The position numbers were made by a program, and so were the translations under genes. This document shows, one piece after another, positions 1 through 9,442 of a stretch of DNA of 64,000 nt (position 1 is its first letter; each line of letters begins with the position of its first letter). Source of the stretch: Jannaschia marina (GTDB taxonomy: Bacteria; Pseudomonadota; Alphaproteobacteria; Rhodobacterales; Rhodobacteraceae). The notes below the pieces were generated by a model. The model was not told the origin of the DNA, searched no databases, and was given only the letters and a program-made list of their open reading frames with translations. The stretch is taken from positions 124,001 through 188,000 of the forward strand of contig NZ_JABVAX010000007.1 of NCBI RefSeq assembly GCF_013404595.1, read 5' to 3'.

Positions 1-1
1 C

Positions 2-256
2 GCGCCTGACTGGTTTCCCTGTTTCGACGCGGCCCGGGTGGGCGAATTGCTGGCGACCGGCGAGGCGCGGGCCTTCGTCGCCTACAAGAACGCGGCCTAC
101 GGCGTGGACCGCGTCGTCGCGCTGACGGCAGACGGGCGCGGCTGGGCCTGGCACCAGCTCAACGACTGCGGCGACAAGGCCTATGACGGCACCGTCGTGG
201 GCGAGGAATGCCCGGCCCGCGAGACTTTCGAACCCCTGACCGAGGGACAGCTTTGA
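2..256 (+). CDS. C-terminal fragment of an unrecognised protein upstream of glyS
   Basis: The reading frame is open from base 2 of the window, so the 5' end of the gene is missing; about 84 residues remain. A GTG at 38 exists but nothing marks it as a real start, and the frame continues upstream. The fragment contains the run FVAYKNAAYGVDRVVAL, several aromatic residues and two cysteines (DCGD and EECP), with no transmembrane segment. Its TGA shares one base with the glyS ATG (TGATG at 254-258), so the two genes are translationally coupled. In related bacteria a small conserved protein often sits between glyQ and glyS, and this is probably that gene. That identity is inferred from position only. 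Confidence 0.6.
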   Translation, partial: APDWFPCFDAARVGELLATGEARAFVAYKNAAYGVDRVVALTADGRGWAWHQLNDCGDKAYDGTVVGEECPARETFEPLTEGQL

Positions 257-2529
257 TGCCCGACCTTCTCATCGAACTCTTTTCCGAGGAGATCCCGGCG
301 CGGATGCAGCGCCGCGCCGCCGACGACCTGAAGGCGCGCGTGACCGACGGCCTCGTGGAGGCCGGGCTGACCTATGCGGGTGCGGTCGCGCATTGCACGC
401 CGCGCCGGCTCGCGCTCTCGGTGCAGGGGCTGAGCGGCGAGAGCCCGACCACCACCGAGGAGCGGAAGGGCCCGCGCGTCGACGCGCCAGAAAAGGCGCT
501 CGAAGGTTTCCTGCGCTCCACCGGGCTCGCGAAGGACGACCTGACGATCGCGGACGACAAGAAGGGCCAGGTCTACATGGCGCGCATCACCCGCGCCGGC
601 CGCCCGGCCCTCGCGATCGTGGCCGAAGTGCTCGAAGGCGTGATCCGCAATTTCCCCTGGCCGAAGTCGATGCGGTGGGGCGCGGGCAGCCTGCGATGGG
701 TCCGGCCCCTGCGCTCCATCCTTTGCATCCTGACGCGGGAGGACGGGGCCGAGGTGGTGGCGCTCGACGTGGACGGGATCGTCGCGGGCGACACGACGGA
801 AGGGCACCGTTTCATGGCCCCCGGGCGCTTCGCGGTTACCTCCTTCGACGACTACGAGGCCAAGTTGAAGCGCGCGAAGGTCGTGCTGTCGTCCGAGGAA
901 CGGGCGGAGGCGATCTGGCAGGATGCGACGAACCAGGCCTTTGCCGCGGGCCTCGAGGTGGTCGAGGATGCCGGGCTTCTGGCCGAGGTCGCGGGCCTCG
1001 TCGAATGGCCCGTCGTCCTCATGGGCGAGATCGGCGCGGACTTCCTCGGCCTGCCGCCCGAGGTGCTGCAGACCTCGATGAAGGAACATCAGAAGTTCTT
1101 CTCCGTCCGCGACAAGACGGGGGCCATCGTGCGCTTCGTGACCGTCGCCAACCGGGAGACGGCGGACGACGGCGCGACCATCCTCGATGGCAACAACCGG
1201 GTGCTCTCGGCCCGGCTCGCCGATGCGAAGTTCTTCTGGGAGAACGATCTGCGGGTCGCGAAGGCCGGCATGGAGACCTGGACCGAGGCGCTCGCAAACG
1301 TGACCTTCCACGCCAAGCTCGGGTCACAGGCGGAGCGGATCGAGCGCATTGCCGCGCTGGCCCGCGAGCTTGCCCCGGCGGTGGGCGCGGACCCGGACCT
1401 CGCGGAGCGCGCCGCGCGGCTGGCCAAGGCCGACCTGTCGTCCGAGATGGTCTACGAGTTCCCCGAGCTGCAGGGCCTGATGGGCCGCTACTACGCCGAA
1501 GCCGCGGGCGAAGACCCGGCGGTCGCGCGGGCGGCGGAAGAGCATTACTCGCCGCTCGGCCCCTCCGACAACGTGCCGACCGCGCCGGTGTCGGTGGCTG
1601 TCGCGCTGGCCGACAAGCTGGACACCCTCGCGGGATTCTGGGCCATCGACGAGAAGCCGACGGGCTCGAAGGATCCGTATGCGCTCCGGCGGGCGGCTTT
1701 GGGGGTTATTCGGTTGGTGCTGGAGAACCAGTTTGAAGGTTCGATGATCGAGATGCTGAGGCTTGCAGCAGCAAAGGCATTCTCCGCGGACATGCTAACC
1801 TCCGTCCGCTACATCTTTGACGCCAACGAAGACATGGACATTGCACCCTTTGAACAGGCCTTTTCCGAGCCGAGCGGTTGGAAAGATGAAGAGTTGGCGG
1901 TCCGCTACGAGTCGGCCATTGCTGACTACTCTTCATATGGATCCTCGCCGGCTGAGTATGTCCTGCAACGCGGGCGGAGCCTTCACGATCCTGACGGAAC
2001 AGTTGCCGACCTCCTCACCTTCTTCCACGACCGCCTGAAGCAGCATCTGCGCTCCGAGGACGTGCGCCATGATGTCATCGACGCCGTGCTGACGGGCGAC
2101 CGGACCGATGACCTCGCCAATGTCACCGCCCGTGCCCGGGCGCTCAACGGCTTCCTCGGCACGGAGGACGGCGAGAACCTGATCCAGGGGTACAAGCGGG
2201 CGAAGAACATCCTCGATCAGGCCGAGGCCGCGGACGGGGTCGAATACAGCTACGGGGCCGACCCGAAGCTCGCGGAGACCGACGAGGAGCGCGCGCTCTT
2301 TGCCGCGCTCGCGCCCGCGACGCCCGCGATCGAGGCCGCGCTCGCCGCCGAGGACTACCCGGCCGCCATGGCCGCGCTCGCGGGGTTGCGGGCCCCGATC
2401 GACGCCTTCTTCGAAGCGGTTCAGATCAATGCGGACAACGCCATCCTGCGGCGCAACCGGCTGAATTTGCTGTCTGAGATCGTTCGGCTCTGCCAGGGTA
2501 TCGCCGACCTCGGGCGCATCAGCGCCTGA
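256..2529 (+). CDS. glyS: Glycyl-tRNA synthetase beta subunit, with an internal insertion
   Basis: Beta chain of the bacterial alpha2beta2 glycyl-tRNA synthetase, which charges tRNA-Gly; the beta subunit recognises the tRNA. The start is the ATG at 256, coupled to the preceding stop, giving MPDLLIELFSEEIPARM, the classic GlyS N-terminus. Family signatures include CTPRRLAL, NFPWPKSMRWG, TSMKEHQKFF, LADAKFFWEND and DPYALRRAALGVIRL. The protein has 757 residues against about 690 in E. coli. The excess is explained by a stretch at roughly residues 491-585, between ALGVIRLVLEN and the helical segment DLLTFFHDRLKQHLR, with clearly lower GC and different codon use than its flanks. The C-terminal domain resumes normally. 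No frameshift is visible, so the enzyme is probably functional. Confidence 0.96.
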   Translation: MPDLLIELFSEEIPARMQRRAADDLKARVTDGLVEAGLTYAGAVAHCTPRRLALSVQGLSGESPTTTEERKGPRVDAPEKALEGFLRSTGLAKDDLTIADDKKGQVYMARITRAGRPALAIVAEVLEGVIRNFPWPKSMRWGAGSLRWVRPLRSILCILTREDGAEVVALDVDGIVAGDTTEGHRFMAPGRFAVTSFDDYEAKLKRAKVVLSSEERAEAIWQDATNQAFAAGLEVVEDAGLLAEVAGLVEWPVVLMGEIGADFLGLPPEVLQTSMKEHQKFFSVRDKTGAIVRFVTVANRETADDGATILDGNNRVLSARLADAKFFWENDLRVAKAGMETWTEALANVTFHAKLGSQAERIERIAALARELAPAVGADPDLAERAARLAKADLSSEMVYEFPELQGLMGRYYAEAAGEDPAVARAAEEHYSPLGPSDNVPTAPVSVAVALADKLDTLAGFWAIDEKPTGSKDPYALRRAALGVIRLVLENQFEGSMIEMLRLAAAKAFSADMLTSVRYIFDANEDMDIAPFEQAFSEPSGWKDEELAVRYESAIADYSSYGSSPAEYVLQRGRSLHDPDGTVADLLTFFHDRLKQHLRSEDVRHDVIDAVLTGDRTDDLANVTARARALNGFLGTEDGENLIQGYKRAKNILDQAEAADGVEYSYGADPKLAETDEERALFAALAPATPAIEAALAAEDYPAAMAALAGLRAPIDAFFEAVQINADNAILRRNRLNLLSEIVRLCQGIADLGRISA
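1730..2010 (+). other. Low-GC in-frame insertion inside glyS
   Basis: By hand count, 1741-1980 is about 56% GC (135 of 240 bases), while sampled glyS lines on either side are 65-80%. A- and T-ending codons that are rare elsewhere in the gene (gaa, aaa, ttt, gca) are frequent. The encoded segment runs from about SMIEMLRLAAAKAF to RGRSLHDPDGTV, is acidic and aromatic-rich, and falls where the E. coli enzyme has only a short linker. It keeps the frame and has no stop. It resembles an acquired protein insertion. I see no intein motifs (no Cys/Ser at the borders with a terminal His-Asn) and no mobile-element ends. Confidence 0.7.
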
Positions 2530-2680
2530 GCGCCCCGGCAGCGCTGCAACAGGTGAGACGGGATGCGCAGCGGGGGGCTGATCGGCGGTTAACCACGGCT
2601 TAGGGTCAATCTCGTAAAGCTGTGTTTGCGGCAGCGCGGCAATACGCTATGCTGCACCTGCACAATCGCGAGGGTCGACC

Positions 2681-5212
2681 ATGCTCGACACACCCGGATT
2701 CACGCTCATCACGCCGACCGCGGACATCGAGGCGTCGCGGCACGGCAGCCGTGCCAAATGCCTGCAGCGCCTCATCCGCATGGAGTTGCCGGTGCCGCAG
2801 ACCGTAGCGATCCCCTTCGCGACGGTGCGGGAGATGTCGGGGGGCCGGATGCCCGACCTCGGCCACCTGATCGGCCTCTTCGAGGGGGAACCGATGCTTC
2901 TCTCGGTGCGCTCGTCGAGCGAGATGGCGGATTGGGGCGGACCCGGCGCGGTGCTCAACATCGGAATGAACGACGCGGCCCACGCGTGGCTTTCGAACAC
3001 GCTCGGCGACCGCGTGGCCGATGCGCTCTATCTGCGCTTCGTCCGGTCCTTCGCGATCGAGGTCATGCGCCTCGACGAGGAACCCTTCGACGGCGTCGAG
3101 AGCCCCGGCGCGGCCCGCGCGGTCTATGAAGAGGAGATGGACGCCCCCTTCCCCCAGGCGATCACGGCGCAGCTTTCGGCGGTGTTGCAGAACATGGCCC
3201 GCGCCTGGGACGGCACGTCGGCCCGCCTGTTGCGGCAGGCGAGGGGCGCGCCGGCGGATGCGGGCCTGGGTCTCGTGGTGCAGCGCATGGCGCAGGGGAT
3301 GGGCCCCGGGCAATCGGGCTCGGGCGTCGTGCAATTCGTCAGCCCCGCGACGGGCGAGCCGCAGGTGACGGGGCGATACCTCGGGCAGGCGATGGGCCGC
3401 GACGCGCTCAAGGACCGCGACAAGGCGCTCTACCTGCGGCGGGACTCGCGCGGAGCCTCGCTCGAGGAGGTGCTGCCCGAGGTCTATGCCGAGCTTCTGG
3501 AGATCGGCGCGCAGTGCCGGACGCGCCTGCGCGAGGAGATGCAGGTCGAATTCACCATCGACCAGGGGCGTCTGGCGATCCTCGACGCGGTGCGCTGCCC
3601 GCGCGAGGCGCGCGCGAGCGTCGCCATCGCCGCCGCGCTTGCCCGCGACGGCGTGATCCCGCGGGCCGAGGCGCTCCTGCGGGTGGCACCCGAGACACTG
3701 TCGCGGCTCCTGCACCGGCAGGTCGACCCGAGCGCCGAACGGCGCGTGCTGGCGCGCGGCATCGCGGCCTCGCCCGGGGCCGCCGCGGGCAAGCTCGTCT
3801 TCGACAGCGCCAGCGCGCAGGCGAGCCTGTCGCGTGACGAGCCGTGCATCCTCGTGCGGCGCGAGACCTCGCCCGACGACGTGCGCGGGATGCACGCCGC
3901 CGACGGTGTCCTGACCGAGCGCGGCGGCACCACGAGCCATGCCGCGGTGATCGCGCGCGGCCTTGGCCTGCCCTGCGTGACCGGGGCGACCGGCCTGAGG
4001 GTGAGCCATCGCAAGCGGCGCATCACGCTGGCCGACGGCACGATCCTGCGCGAAGGCGACGAGGTCACGATCGACGGCTCCTCGGGTGAGGTGCTGGCGG
4101 GGCGCGTGCCGACGAGCGAGCCTGCGCTCGACGGGGCCTTCGGCGATCTGATGAAATGGTCCGACGACGTGCGCGACATCGGCGTGCGCGCCAATGCCGA
4201 CACCGTGGCCGACGCGACCCTCTCGCGGACCTTCGGCGTCGACGGCATCGGGCTCTGCCGGACGGAGCACATGTTCTTCGATACCGGGCGCCTGACCGTG
4301 ATGCGCGAGATGATCTTCGCCGAGACGCCACAGGACCGGGCCGCCGCGCTCGAGCGCCTCCTGCCGATGCAGCGGGCGGATTTCACCGAGCTCTTCAAGC
4401 TGATGTCCGGCCTGCCGGTCTGCATCCGCCTGCTCGACCCGCCGCTCCACGAGTTCCTGCCGAGCCAGACCGACGGCATCCGCGCGCTGGCCGAAGCGCT
4501 CGACCGCCCGCTCTCGGAGGTAAAGGCGCGCATCGAAGCCATGCAGGAGTACAACCCCATGCTCGGGATGCGGGGCGTCCGCCTCGGCATCGCGGTGCCC
4601 GAGATCTACGAGATGCAGGCCCGCGCGATCTTCGAGGCGACGGCCGCCGCCCGCGCCGACGGGGCCGACGTGCGCCCCGAGATCATGATCCCGCTCGTCA
4701 CCGCCCGGCGCGAGGTCGAGCTCGTCAAACGCCGCATCGACGCGGTGGCGGGCGCGGTGCGATCGGACACCGGCAGCACGTTCCAGTATCGCCTCGGCGT
4801 CATGGTCGAGACGCCCAGGGCCGCCCTGCGCGCAGGCGAGATCGCCGAAACCTCCGCCTTCCTGAGCTTCGGGACGAACGACCTGACGCAGATGACCTAC
4901 GGGCTGAGCCGCGACGATGCGGGGCGTTTCATGTCGGCCTACGTGAACGAGGGCGTCTATCCCGAAGATCCCTTCGGAACGCTCGACGTCGACGGCGTGG
5001 GGGAACTTCTGCTCCTCGGCGCGGGACGGGGCCGGAAAGTGCGCGCGGACCTGACGCTGGCGCTCTGCGGGGAGCACGGGGGCAGCCCCGAATCGATTGC
5101 CTTCTGCCGTTTGGCCGGATTCGATTACGTCAGCTGTTCGCCCTTCCGCGTGCCGGTGGCCAAGCTCGCCGCCGCGCAGGCCACGATCCTCGGGGCGCAA
5201 AAGGCGAAATAG
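2681..5212 (+). CDS. ppdK: Pyruvate phosphate dikinase-like / PEP-utilising enzyme
   Basis: Related to pyruvate phosphate dikinase, which interconverts pyruvate + ATP + Pi and PEP + AMP + PPi. The swivelling phosphohistidine domain is clear: ERGGTTSHAAVIARGLG, with the phosphorylatable His at residue 420. The PEP/pyruvate TIM barrel has GIGLCRTEHMFF, NPMLGMRGVRLGI, GVMVETPRAAL, FGTNDLTQMTYG and the C-terminal SCSPFRVPVAKLAAAQA with the acid/base Cys819. The N-terminal ATP-grasp part is recognisable (LLSVRSSSEM..VLNIGMND) but diverged: the usual PGMMDT loop is not conserved, and 843 residues is slightly shorter than the roughly 880 typical of PPDK. The start is the ATG at 2681. The 151-bp gap from glyS holds no evident terminator. 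It may act in the PPDK reaction or with an altered nucleotide site. Confidence 0.85.
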   Translation: MLDTPGFTLITPTADIEASRHGSRAKCLQRLIRMELPVPQTVAIPFATVREMSGGRMPDLGHLIGLFEGEPMLLSVRSSSEMADWGGPGAVLNIGMNDAAHAWLSNTLGDRVADALYLRFVRSFAIEVMRLDEEPFDGVESPGAARAVYEEEMDAPFPQAITAQLSAVLQNMARAWDGTSARLLRQARGAPADAGLGLVVQRMAQGMGPGQSGSGVVQFVSPATGEPQVTGRYLGQAMGRDALKDRDKALYLRRDSRGASLEEVLPEVYAELLEIGAQCRTRLREEMQVEFTIDQGRLAILDAVRCPREARASVAIAAALARDGVIPRAEALLRVAPETLSRLLHRQVDPSAERRVLARGIAASPGAAAGKLVFDSASAQASLSRDEPCILVRRETSPDDVRGMHAADGVLTERGGTTSHAAVIARGLGLPCVTGATGLRVSHRKRRITLADGTILREGDEVTIDGSSGEVLAGRVPTSEPALDGAFGDLMKWSDDVRDIGVRANADTVADATLSRTFGVDGIGLCRTEHMFFDTGRLTVMREMIFAETPQDRAAALERLLPMQRADFTELFKLMSGLPVCIRLLDPPLHEFLPSQTDGIRALAEALDRPLSEVKARIEAMQEYNPMLGMRGVRLGIAVPEIYEMQARAIFEATAAARADGADVRPEIMIPLVTARREVELVKRRIDAVAGAVRSDTGSTFQYRLGVMVETPRAALRAGEIAETSAFLSFGTNDLTQMTYGLSRDDAGRFMSAYVNEGVYPEDPFGTLDVDGVGELLLLGAGRGRKVRADLTLALCGEHGGSPESIAFCRLAGFDYVSCSPFRVPVAKLAAAQATILGAQKAK

Positions 5213-5424
5213 CGCCGATTTTAGCACGAAGCCGGCAAAAACCCGCCCGGATGAGCGCGGGTTCCACCCCTGCGCGCTTTTGACCATGTTGCCCTTCGCC
5301 CGTGCATCGCCCACGTGCTGCGCGGCCGGGGGATGCGGGCAACTCATCATATCGACGTTCACCGTTTCTCAAGGTCGGGGGGATACTCCCGGACGGATAT
5401 TAAGGATGTGTAGGTAGAGACGTT

Positions 5425-6129
5425 ATGGCGTTCGGTTCTGGACGTGAGATTTTGCGGGCCGCGCTCGGGGCGCTGGCCCTGACACTGGGCGCGGCGGCCG
5501 TGGGGGCCGAGGCCGCGCAGGCCCAATCGCTGGCCGTGCGCATGGCCGATGGCGTGGAGCGGCGGGCCTTTGCCCGGCTCGACCGGCTGACCGACGGGAC
5601 GCCCGTAGGCGCGCTGGTGGCCGCCGCGCGGCCACTCTCGGAGCAGGGTCAGCCGCGGGCGCGCGACTATACGCGCGGCCCCGCCACCTTCAACGAGACG
5701 GCCATCGCCGCGCAGCCCCGCGCGACCGGCGGCACGGAGTGGCGCTGCCTGGCGGAAGCCATCTACTTCGAGGCGCGCGGCGAGCCGATGCAGGGGCAGA
5801 TCGCCGTGGGCGAGGTCATCCTGAACCGCGTCGACGCCGCCAACTACCCGAGCACGATCTGCCGGGTCGTCAACCAGGGCACGGGCCGGCGGCACGCCTG
5901 CCAGTTCAGCTACACCTGCGACGGCATCCCCGACACGGTGACGGAGCCCGCCGCCTGGGAGATCGCGGGCAAGATCGCGCGGCGGCTGATCGACGGGGCT
6001 CCGCGCCCGATCACCCGCGAGGCGACGCACTACCACGCCGACTACGTCGACCCGCACTGGGCGCGGGTCTATCCGCAGGTCGCGCAGGTCGGGCGGCATC
6101 TCTTCTACAAGCAGATCCCCGGAGCCTGA
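5425..6129 (+). CDS. Secreted cell-wall hydrolase, SleB/CwlJ family
   Basis: A 234-residue exported protein with an N-terminal signal-like hydrophobic segment (ALGALALTLGAAAVGAEAAQAQ, cleavage probably after AQA). The hydrolase-2 (SleB/CwlJ) domain begins near residue 105 with WRCLAEAIYFEARGE, containing the family's catalytic Glu, and continues through GQIAVGEVILNRV, CQFSYTCDG and ATHYHADYVDPHWAR. The family cleaves peptidoglycan glycan strands. In non-sporulating alphaproteobacteria it is thought to act in cell-wall remodelling rather than germination. The gene stands alone, with 212 bp upstream and 79 bp downstream. The start at 5425 is the only ATG giving the signal peptide. Confidence 0.88.
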   Translation: MAFGSGREILRAALGALALTLGAAAVGAEAAQAQSLAVRMADGVERRAFARLDRLTDGTPVGALVAAARPLSEQGQPRARDYTRGPATFNETAIAAQPRATGGTEWRCLAEAIYFEARGEPMQGQIAVGEVILNRVDAANYPSTICRVVNQGTGRRHACQFSYTCDGIPDTVTEPAAWEIAGKIARRLIDGAPRPITREATHYHADYVDPHWARVYPQVAQVGRHLFYKQIPGA

Positions 6130-6208
6130 GCGAAAAGCGCCGCGCGGGGGTTTCACCGCGGGCGCGGGCGTGATCTGAGAGAGGCACTCCGCCGACCCGA
6201 GGCCCCCG

Positions 6209-7126
6209 ATGTCCCGCACTGCCCCCGCCGCCCGCGCCACCGACCAGGACGATCTGCGCCTGGCCTTCGCCGCCCCCCTCGACCGGGCACGCGCGGCCGG
6301 CCTGCCGCTCGACCGCATCTCGCTGCGCGAGCATGTGCGCGAGGTCGAGATCGGGGCCTTCCAGCAGGAACGCGGCGTCCTGCAGCGCGTGCGCTTCGAC
6401 ATCGTGGCCGAGGTCGTGCCCGACACCGAGGCCGTGCTGGGCGACGACGTCGACGGCATCCTGAGCTATGACACGCTGATCGAGGCGATCGACATCGAAC
6501 TCGAGGCCGAGCGGCTCAACCTGCTCGAGACGCTGGCCGAACGGCTGGCGGCGCGCGTCTTGACGCACGACCGGGCCGCGCGCGTCTTCGTGCGCATCGA
6601 GAAGCTCGACCGGGGGCCGCATGTCCTGGGCGTGGAGATCGTACGCTCGCGTGCGCAGGCCCCGGCGATCCAGCTGGCCGACGACGCCCCGCGCCCGCGC
6701 GTGATCGTCCTGCCCGCCGGGGCGCAATTCGATGCCGCGCTGCCCGCGCTCCTCGACCGGCTCGCCGCCGACCCGGTGCCGGCCGTCCTGATCGCGACGC
6801 CCGATTTCGCGCCGCCCTCGGCCGACCACCCGCAAGCCGAGCGCCGTATCGCGCTCCTTGCCCTGGAACAGGCGGCCTGGCGGCTTGCCGCGCAGGACCG
6901 GCGCTGCGTCGTCGTGGACACGCGGACCGAACTCGACTGGTCGATGCGCAATGCGGGGCTGACCGTCTGGGCCCCCTCGCGCCTCGTCCTCGATGCGACG
7001 CATCCGCCGGAGGGGGAGACCCCGGGCGACGTCGCGCGCTGGTTCGCGGAGACGTTCCACGCCACCGAACTGGTGACACCGGGCGGCAGCGGCACACGGC
7101 AGGCACGGACGCTCGCGGAGATCTGA
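6209..7126 (+). CDS. folB: Dihydroneopterin aldolase with C-terminal extension
   Basis: FolB converts 7,8-dihydroneopterin to 6-hydroxymethyl-dihydropterin in folate synthesis. The first roughly 155 residues hold the FolB fold: ISLREHVREVEIGAF, the conserved Tyr/Asp region ILSYDTLIEAID and LLETLAERLAARVL, ending in VRIEKLDRGPHVLGVEI. FolB proteins are usually about 120 residues. Here another 150 or so follow, without recognised motifs (VIVLPAGAQFDAALP..., CVVVDTRTELDW). The stop overlaps the folP ATG (TGATG at 7124-7128), so folB and folP are translationally coupled and supply consecutive parts of the pathway. The extension reads smoothly, with no sign of a frameshift or of a second start. 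Confidence 0.87.
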   Translation: MSRTAPAARATDQDDLRLAFAAPLDRARAAGLPLDRISLREHVREVEIGAFQQERGVLQRVRFDIVAEVVPDTEAVLGDDVDGILSYDTLIEAIDIELEAERLNLLETLAERLAARVLTHDRAARVFVRIEKLDRGPHVLGVEIVRSRAQAPAIQLADDAPRPRVIVLPAGAQFDAALPALLDRLAADPVPAVLIATPDFAPPSADHPQAERRIALLALEQAAWRLAAQDRRCVVVDTRTELDWSMRNAGLTVWAPSRLVLDATHPPEGETPGDVARWFAETFHATELVTPGGSGTRQARTLAEI

Positions 7127-8118
7127 TGCGCTACCTGCGCCCGCTGCCCCACGCCCATGCGACCGGCCCCCGGCTCACCGGCGGCTGGATGCGCTTCGAT
7201 GCGGTCGAAGTGCTGGAGCGCGGGCGCGCGCCCGAGATCGTGCCGGTCGCCGAGGTGCCGGAGGCGGATCTCGCGCCGCTTCTGGCCCCGCGCGGCACGG
7301 TCGCCGGCCTGCCGATGACGCGCCCCACGATCATGGGCATCCTGAACGTCACACCCGACAGCTTCTCCGACGGGGGCCGGTTTCTCGATCCGGCGGCGGC
7401 GCAAGCGCAGGCGGCTGCGCTCGGGACGGCCGACATCCTCGACGTGGGCGGCGAGAGCACGCGGCCGGGGGCGGCCGAAGTCGACATGGCCGAGGAAATC
7501 GGCCGCGTCGTTCCCGTGCTCGAGGCGCTGCGCGGTCGCCCGCTCTCGATCGACACGCGCAAGGCCGCGGTGGCGGAGGCCGCGGTCACCGCGGGCGCGG
7601 TGCTCGTCAACGACGTCTCGGCGTTGACCTTCGACCCGGCGATGGCGGCAGCGGTCGCACGGTCCGGCGCGCCCGTCTGCCTGATGCACGCGCAGGGCGC
7701 ACCCGAGACGATGCAGGACGATCCGCGCTACGGCGACGTCGCGCTCGACGTCTATGACGCACTGGCCGAACGAATCGCGGCGGCCGAGGCGGCGGGAATC
7801 GCGCGCGACCGCATCGTCGTCGACCCCGGGATCGGCTTCGGCAAGACCGTGGCCCACAATCTGGACCTTATACGCAGGATCGGGCTCTTCCACGGGCTCG
7901 GCCCGCCGATCCTGCTGGGGGCGTCGCGCAAGCGTTTCATCGGCACGCTCGCAGGCGTCGAGACCGCGGATGCGCGGATGCCCGGCACGCTGGCGGTGAC
8001 GCTGGCGGCTGTGGCACAAGGCGTGCAGATTCACCGCGTCCACGACGTCGCGGAGGTGGCGCAGGGCCTCAAGCTCTGGCGCGAGACGGGAGGACACGAT
8101 GGGCCTGTTTGGGACTGA
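7126..8118 (+). CDS. folP: Dihydropteroate synthase
   Basis: Condenses 6-hydroxymethyl-dihydropterin pyrophosphate with p-aminobenzoate to dihydropteroate; this is the sulfonamide target. Diagnostic motifs are [68 protein letters not shown] and [11 protein letters not shown]. All catalytic loops are intact. The 330 residues include about 65 ahead of the core barrel ([14 protein letters not shown]...), longer than E. coli FolP, a form I have seen in Rhodobacterales proteins. The gene overlaps folB by one base and glmM by 20 bases, so folB-folP-glmM form one operon. Confidence 0.96.
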   Translation: MRYLRPLPHAHATGPRLTGGWMRFDAVEVLERGRAPEIVPVAEVPEADLAPLLAPRGTVAGLPMTRPTIMGILNVTPDSFSDGGRFLDPAAAQAQAAALGTADILDVGGESTRPGAAEVDMAEEIGRVVPVLEALRGRPLSIDTRKAAVAEAAVTAGAVLVNDVSALTFDPAMAAAVARSGAPVCLMHAQGAPETMQDDPRYGDVALDVYDALAERIAAAEAAGIARDRIVVDPGIGFGKTVAHNLDLIRRIGLFHGLGPPILLGASRKRFIGTLAGVETADARMPGTLAVTLAAVAQGVQIHRVHDVAEVAQGLKLWRETGGHDGPVWD

Positions 8119-9442
8119 CGGCGTGCGCGGGCGCGCGAACGCGGGCAACATGACCGCCGAGACGGCGCTGCGCCTCGGCGCGGCCGCCGGGCGCTACTTC
8201 CGGCGCGAGGGCTCGGGGCAGGCCGCGCATCGCGTCGTCATCGGCAAGGACACGCGGCAGTCGGGCTACATGCTCGAAAACGCATTGACGGCAGGGCTGA
8301 CCTCCACGGGCATGAACGTGCTGCTGCTCGGTCCGGTGCCGACGCCGGCCGTCGGCCTTCTGGCGCGGTCGATGCGCGCGGACCTGGGCGTCATGATCTC
8401 GGCCAGCCACAACCCCGCCGACGACAACGGCATCAAGTTCTTCGGCCCCGACGGCTTCAAGCTCTCGGACGCGGCAGAATCCGAGATCGAGCGCATGGTG
8501 GCCGAGGGCGTGCGCCTGGCCGAGGCCCCGAACATCGGGCGGGCGAAGCGCATCGACGACGGGCGCGGCCGCTACGTGGAATACGCCAAGACGACGATCC
8601 CGGCAGGCATGTCGCTCGAGGGGCTGAAGGTGGTGATCGACTGCGCGAACGGGGCGGCCTATCGCGCGGCCCCCGACGTTCTGGCCGAACTCGGGGCGAC
8701 GGTCGTCCCGATCGGCGTCGCCCCGAACGGGCGCAACATCAACGCCGACTGCGGATCGACACATACCGATACCTGCGCGCAGACCGTCGTGGCACACGGC
8801 GCGGACGTCGGCATCTCGCTCGACGGCGACGCGGACCGTGTCATGATCCTCGATGCGGAGGGGCGCGTGGCCGATGGCGATCAGCTCATGGCGCTCTTCG
8901 CGCGCCGCTGGGCCGAGGAGGGGCAGCTCAAGGGCGGAACGCTCGTCGCGACGGTCATGTCCAACCTCGGACTGGAGCGCTACCTCGGCGACATGGGCCT
9001 TGCGCTGCGGCGCACGAAGGTTGGCGACCGCTACGTGGTGGAGGCGATGCGCGCGGGCGGCTTCAACCTCGGCGGCGAGCAGTCGGGCCATATCGTGATG
9101 ACGGATTACGCGACCACCGGCGACGGGCTGATCGCGGGGCTGCAGTTCCTGGCCGAGATGGTCCGCACGGGGAAGCCCGCCGCGGAGCTGATGCACAGTT
9201 TCACCCCCGTGCCGCAGCGGCTAGAGAACGTGAAATACGCCGCCGGGGCCGCGCCGCTCGACGCGCCCGAGGTGCTGCGCGCGATCCGGTCCGCGGAAAC
9301 GGCACTCGACGGCACCGGGCGCCTCCTCATCCGCGCCTCGGGGACGGAGCCGCTCATCCGCGTGATGGCCGAATGCGAGGACGAGGCGCTTCTCGACCGG
9401 GTGGTCGAGGACGTGGCCGGCGCGGTCCGCGGCGCGGCCTAG
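8099..9442 (+). CDS. glmM: Phosphoglucosamine mutase
   Basis: Interconverts glucosamine-6-phosphate and glucosamine-1-phosphate on the route to UDP-GlcNAc, feeding peptidoglycan and LPS. The protein opens with [14 protein letters not shown]. The active-site loop [18 protein letters not shown] carries the phosphoserine (Ser103), the metal loop DGDADR begins at residue 242, the sugar loop is GGEQSGH, and the phosphate loop is [12 protein letters not shown]. At 447 residues it is standard length. The start lies inside the end of folP (20-bp overlap). The folP-glmM arrangement is common in bacteria. The stop TAG shares the CTAG palindrome with the convergent chrA stop. Confidence 0.97.
   Translation: MGLFGTDGVRGRANAGNMTAETALRLGAAAGRYFRREGSGQAAHRVVIGKDTRQSGYMLENALTAGLTSTGMNVLLLGPVPTPAVGLLARSMRADLGVMISASHNPADDNGIKFFGPDGFKLSDAAESEIERMVAEGVRLAEAPNIGRAKRIDDGRGRYVEYAKTTIPAGMSLEGLKVVIDCANGAAYRAAPDVLAELGATVVPIGVAPNGRNINADCGSTHTDTCAQTVVAHGADVGISLDGDADRVMILDAEGRVADGDQLMALFARRWAEEGQLKGGTLVATVMSNLGLERYLGDMGLALRRTKVGDRYVVEAMRAGGFNLGGEQSGHIVMTDYATTGDGLIAGLQFLAEMVRTGKPAAELMHSFTPVPQRLENVKYAAGAAPLDAPEVLRAIRSAETALDGTGRLLIRASGTEPLIRVMAECEDEALLDRVVEDVAGAVRGAA

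Noticed and set aside
1730..2010. Intein or mobile intron in glyS
   Set aside because: No Cys/Ser at the start, no terminal His-Asn, no splicing blocks, and the segment is under 100 residues; treated as a protein insertion.
2606..5362. 918-codon open frame antisense to the PPDK-like gene
   Set aside because: A shadow of high third-position GC in the real gene; Arg/His/Gly-rich product without domains. Similar large shadows at 9616-12213 (+), 13964-16507 (-) and 26146-28044 (+) were dropped for the same reason.
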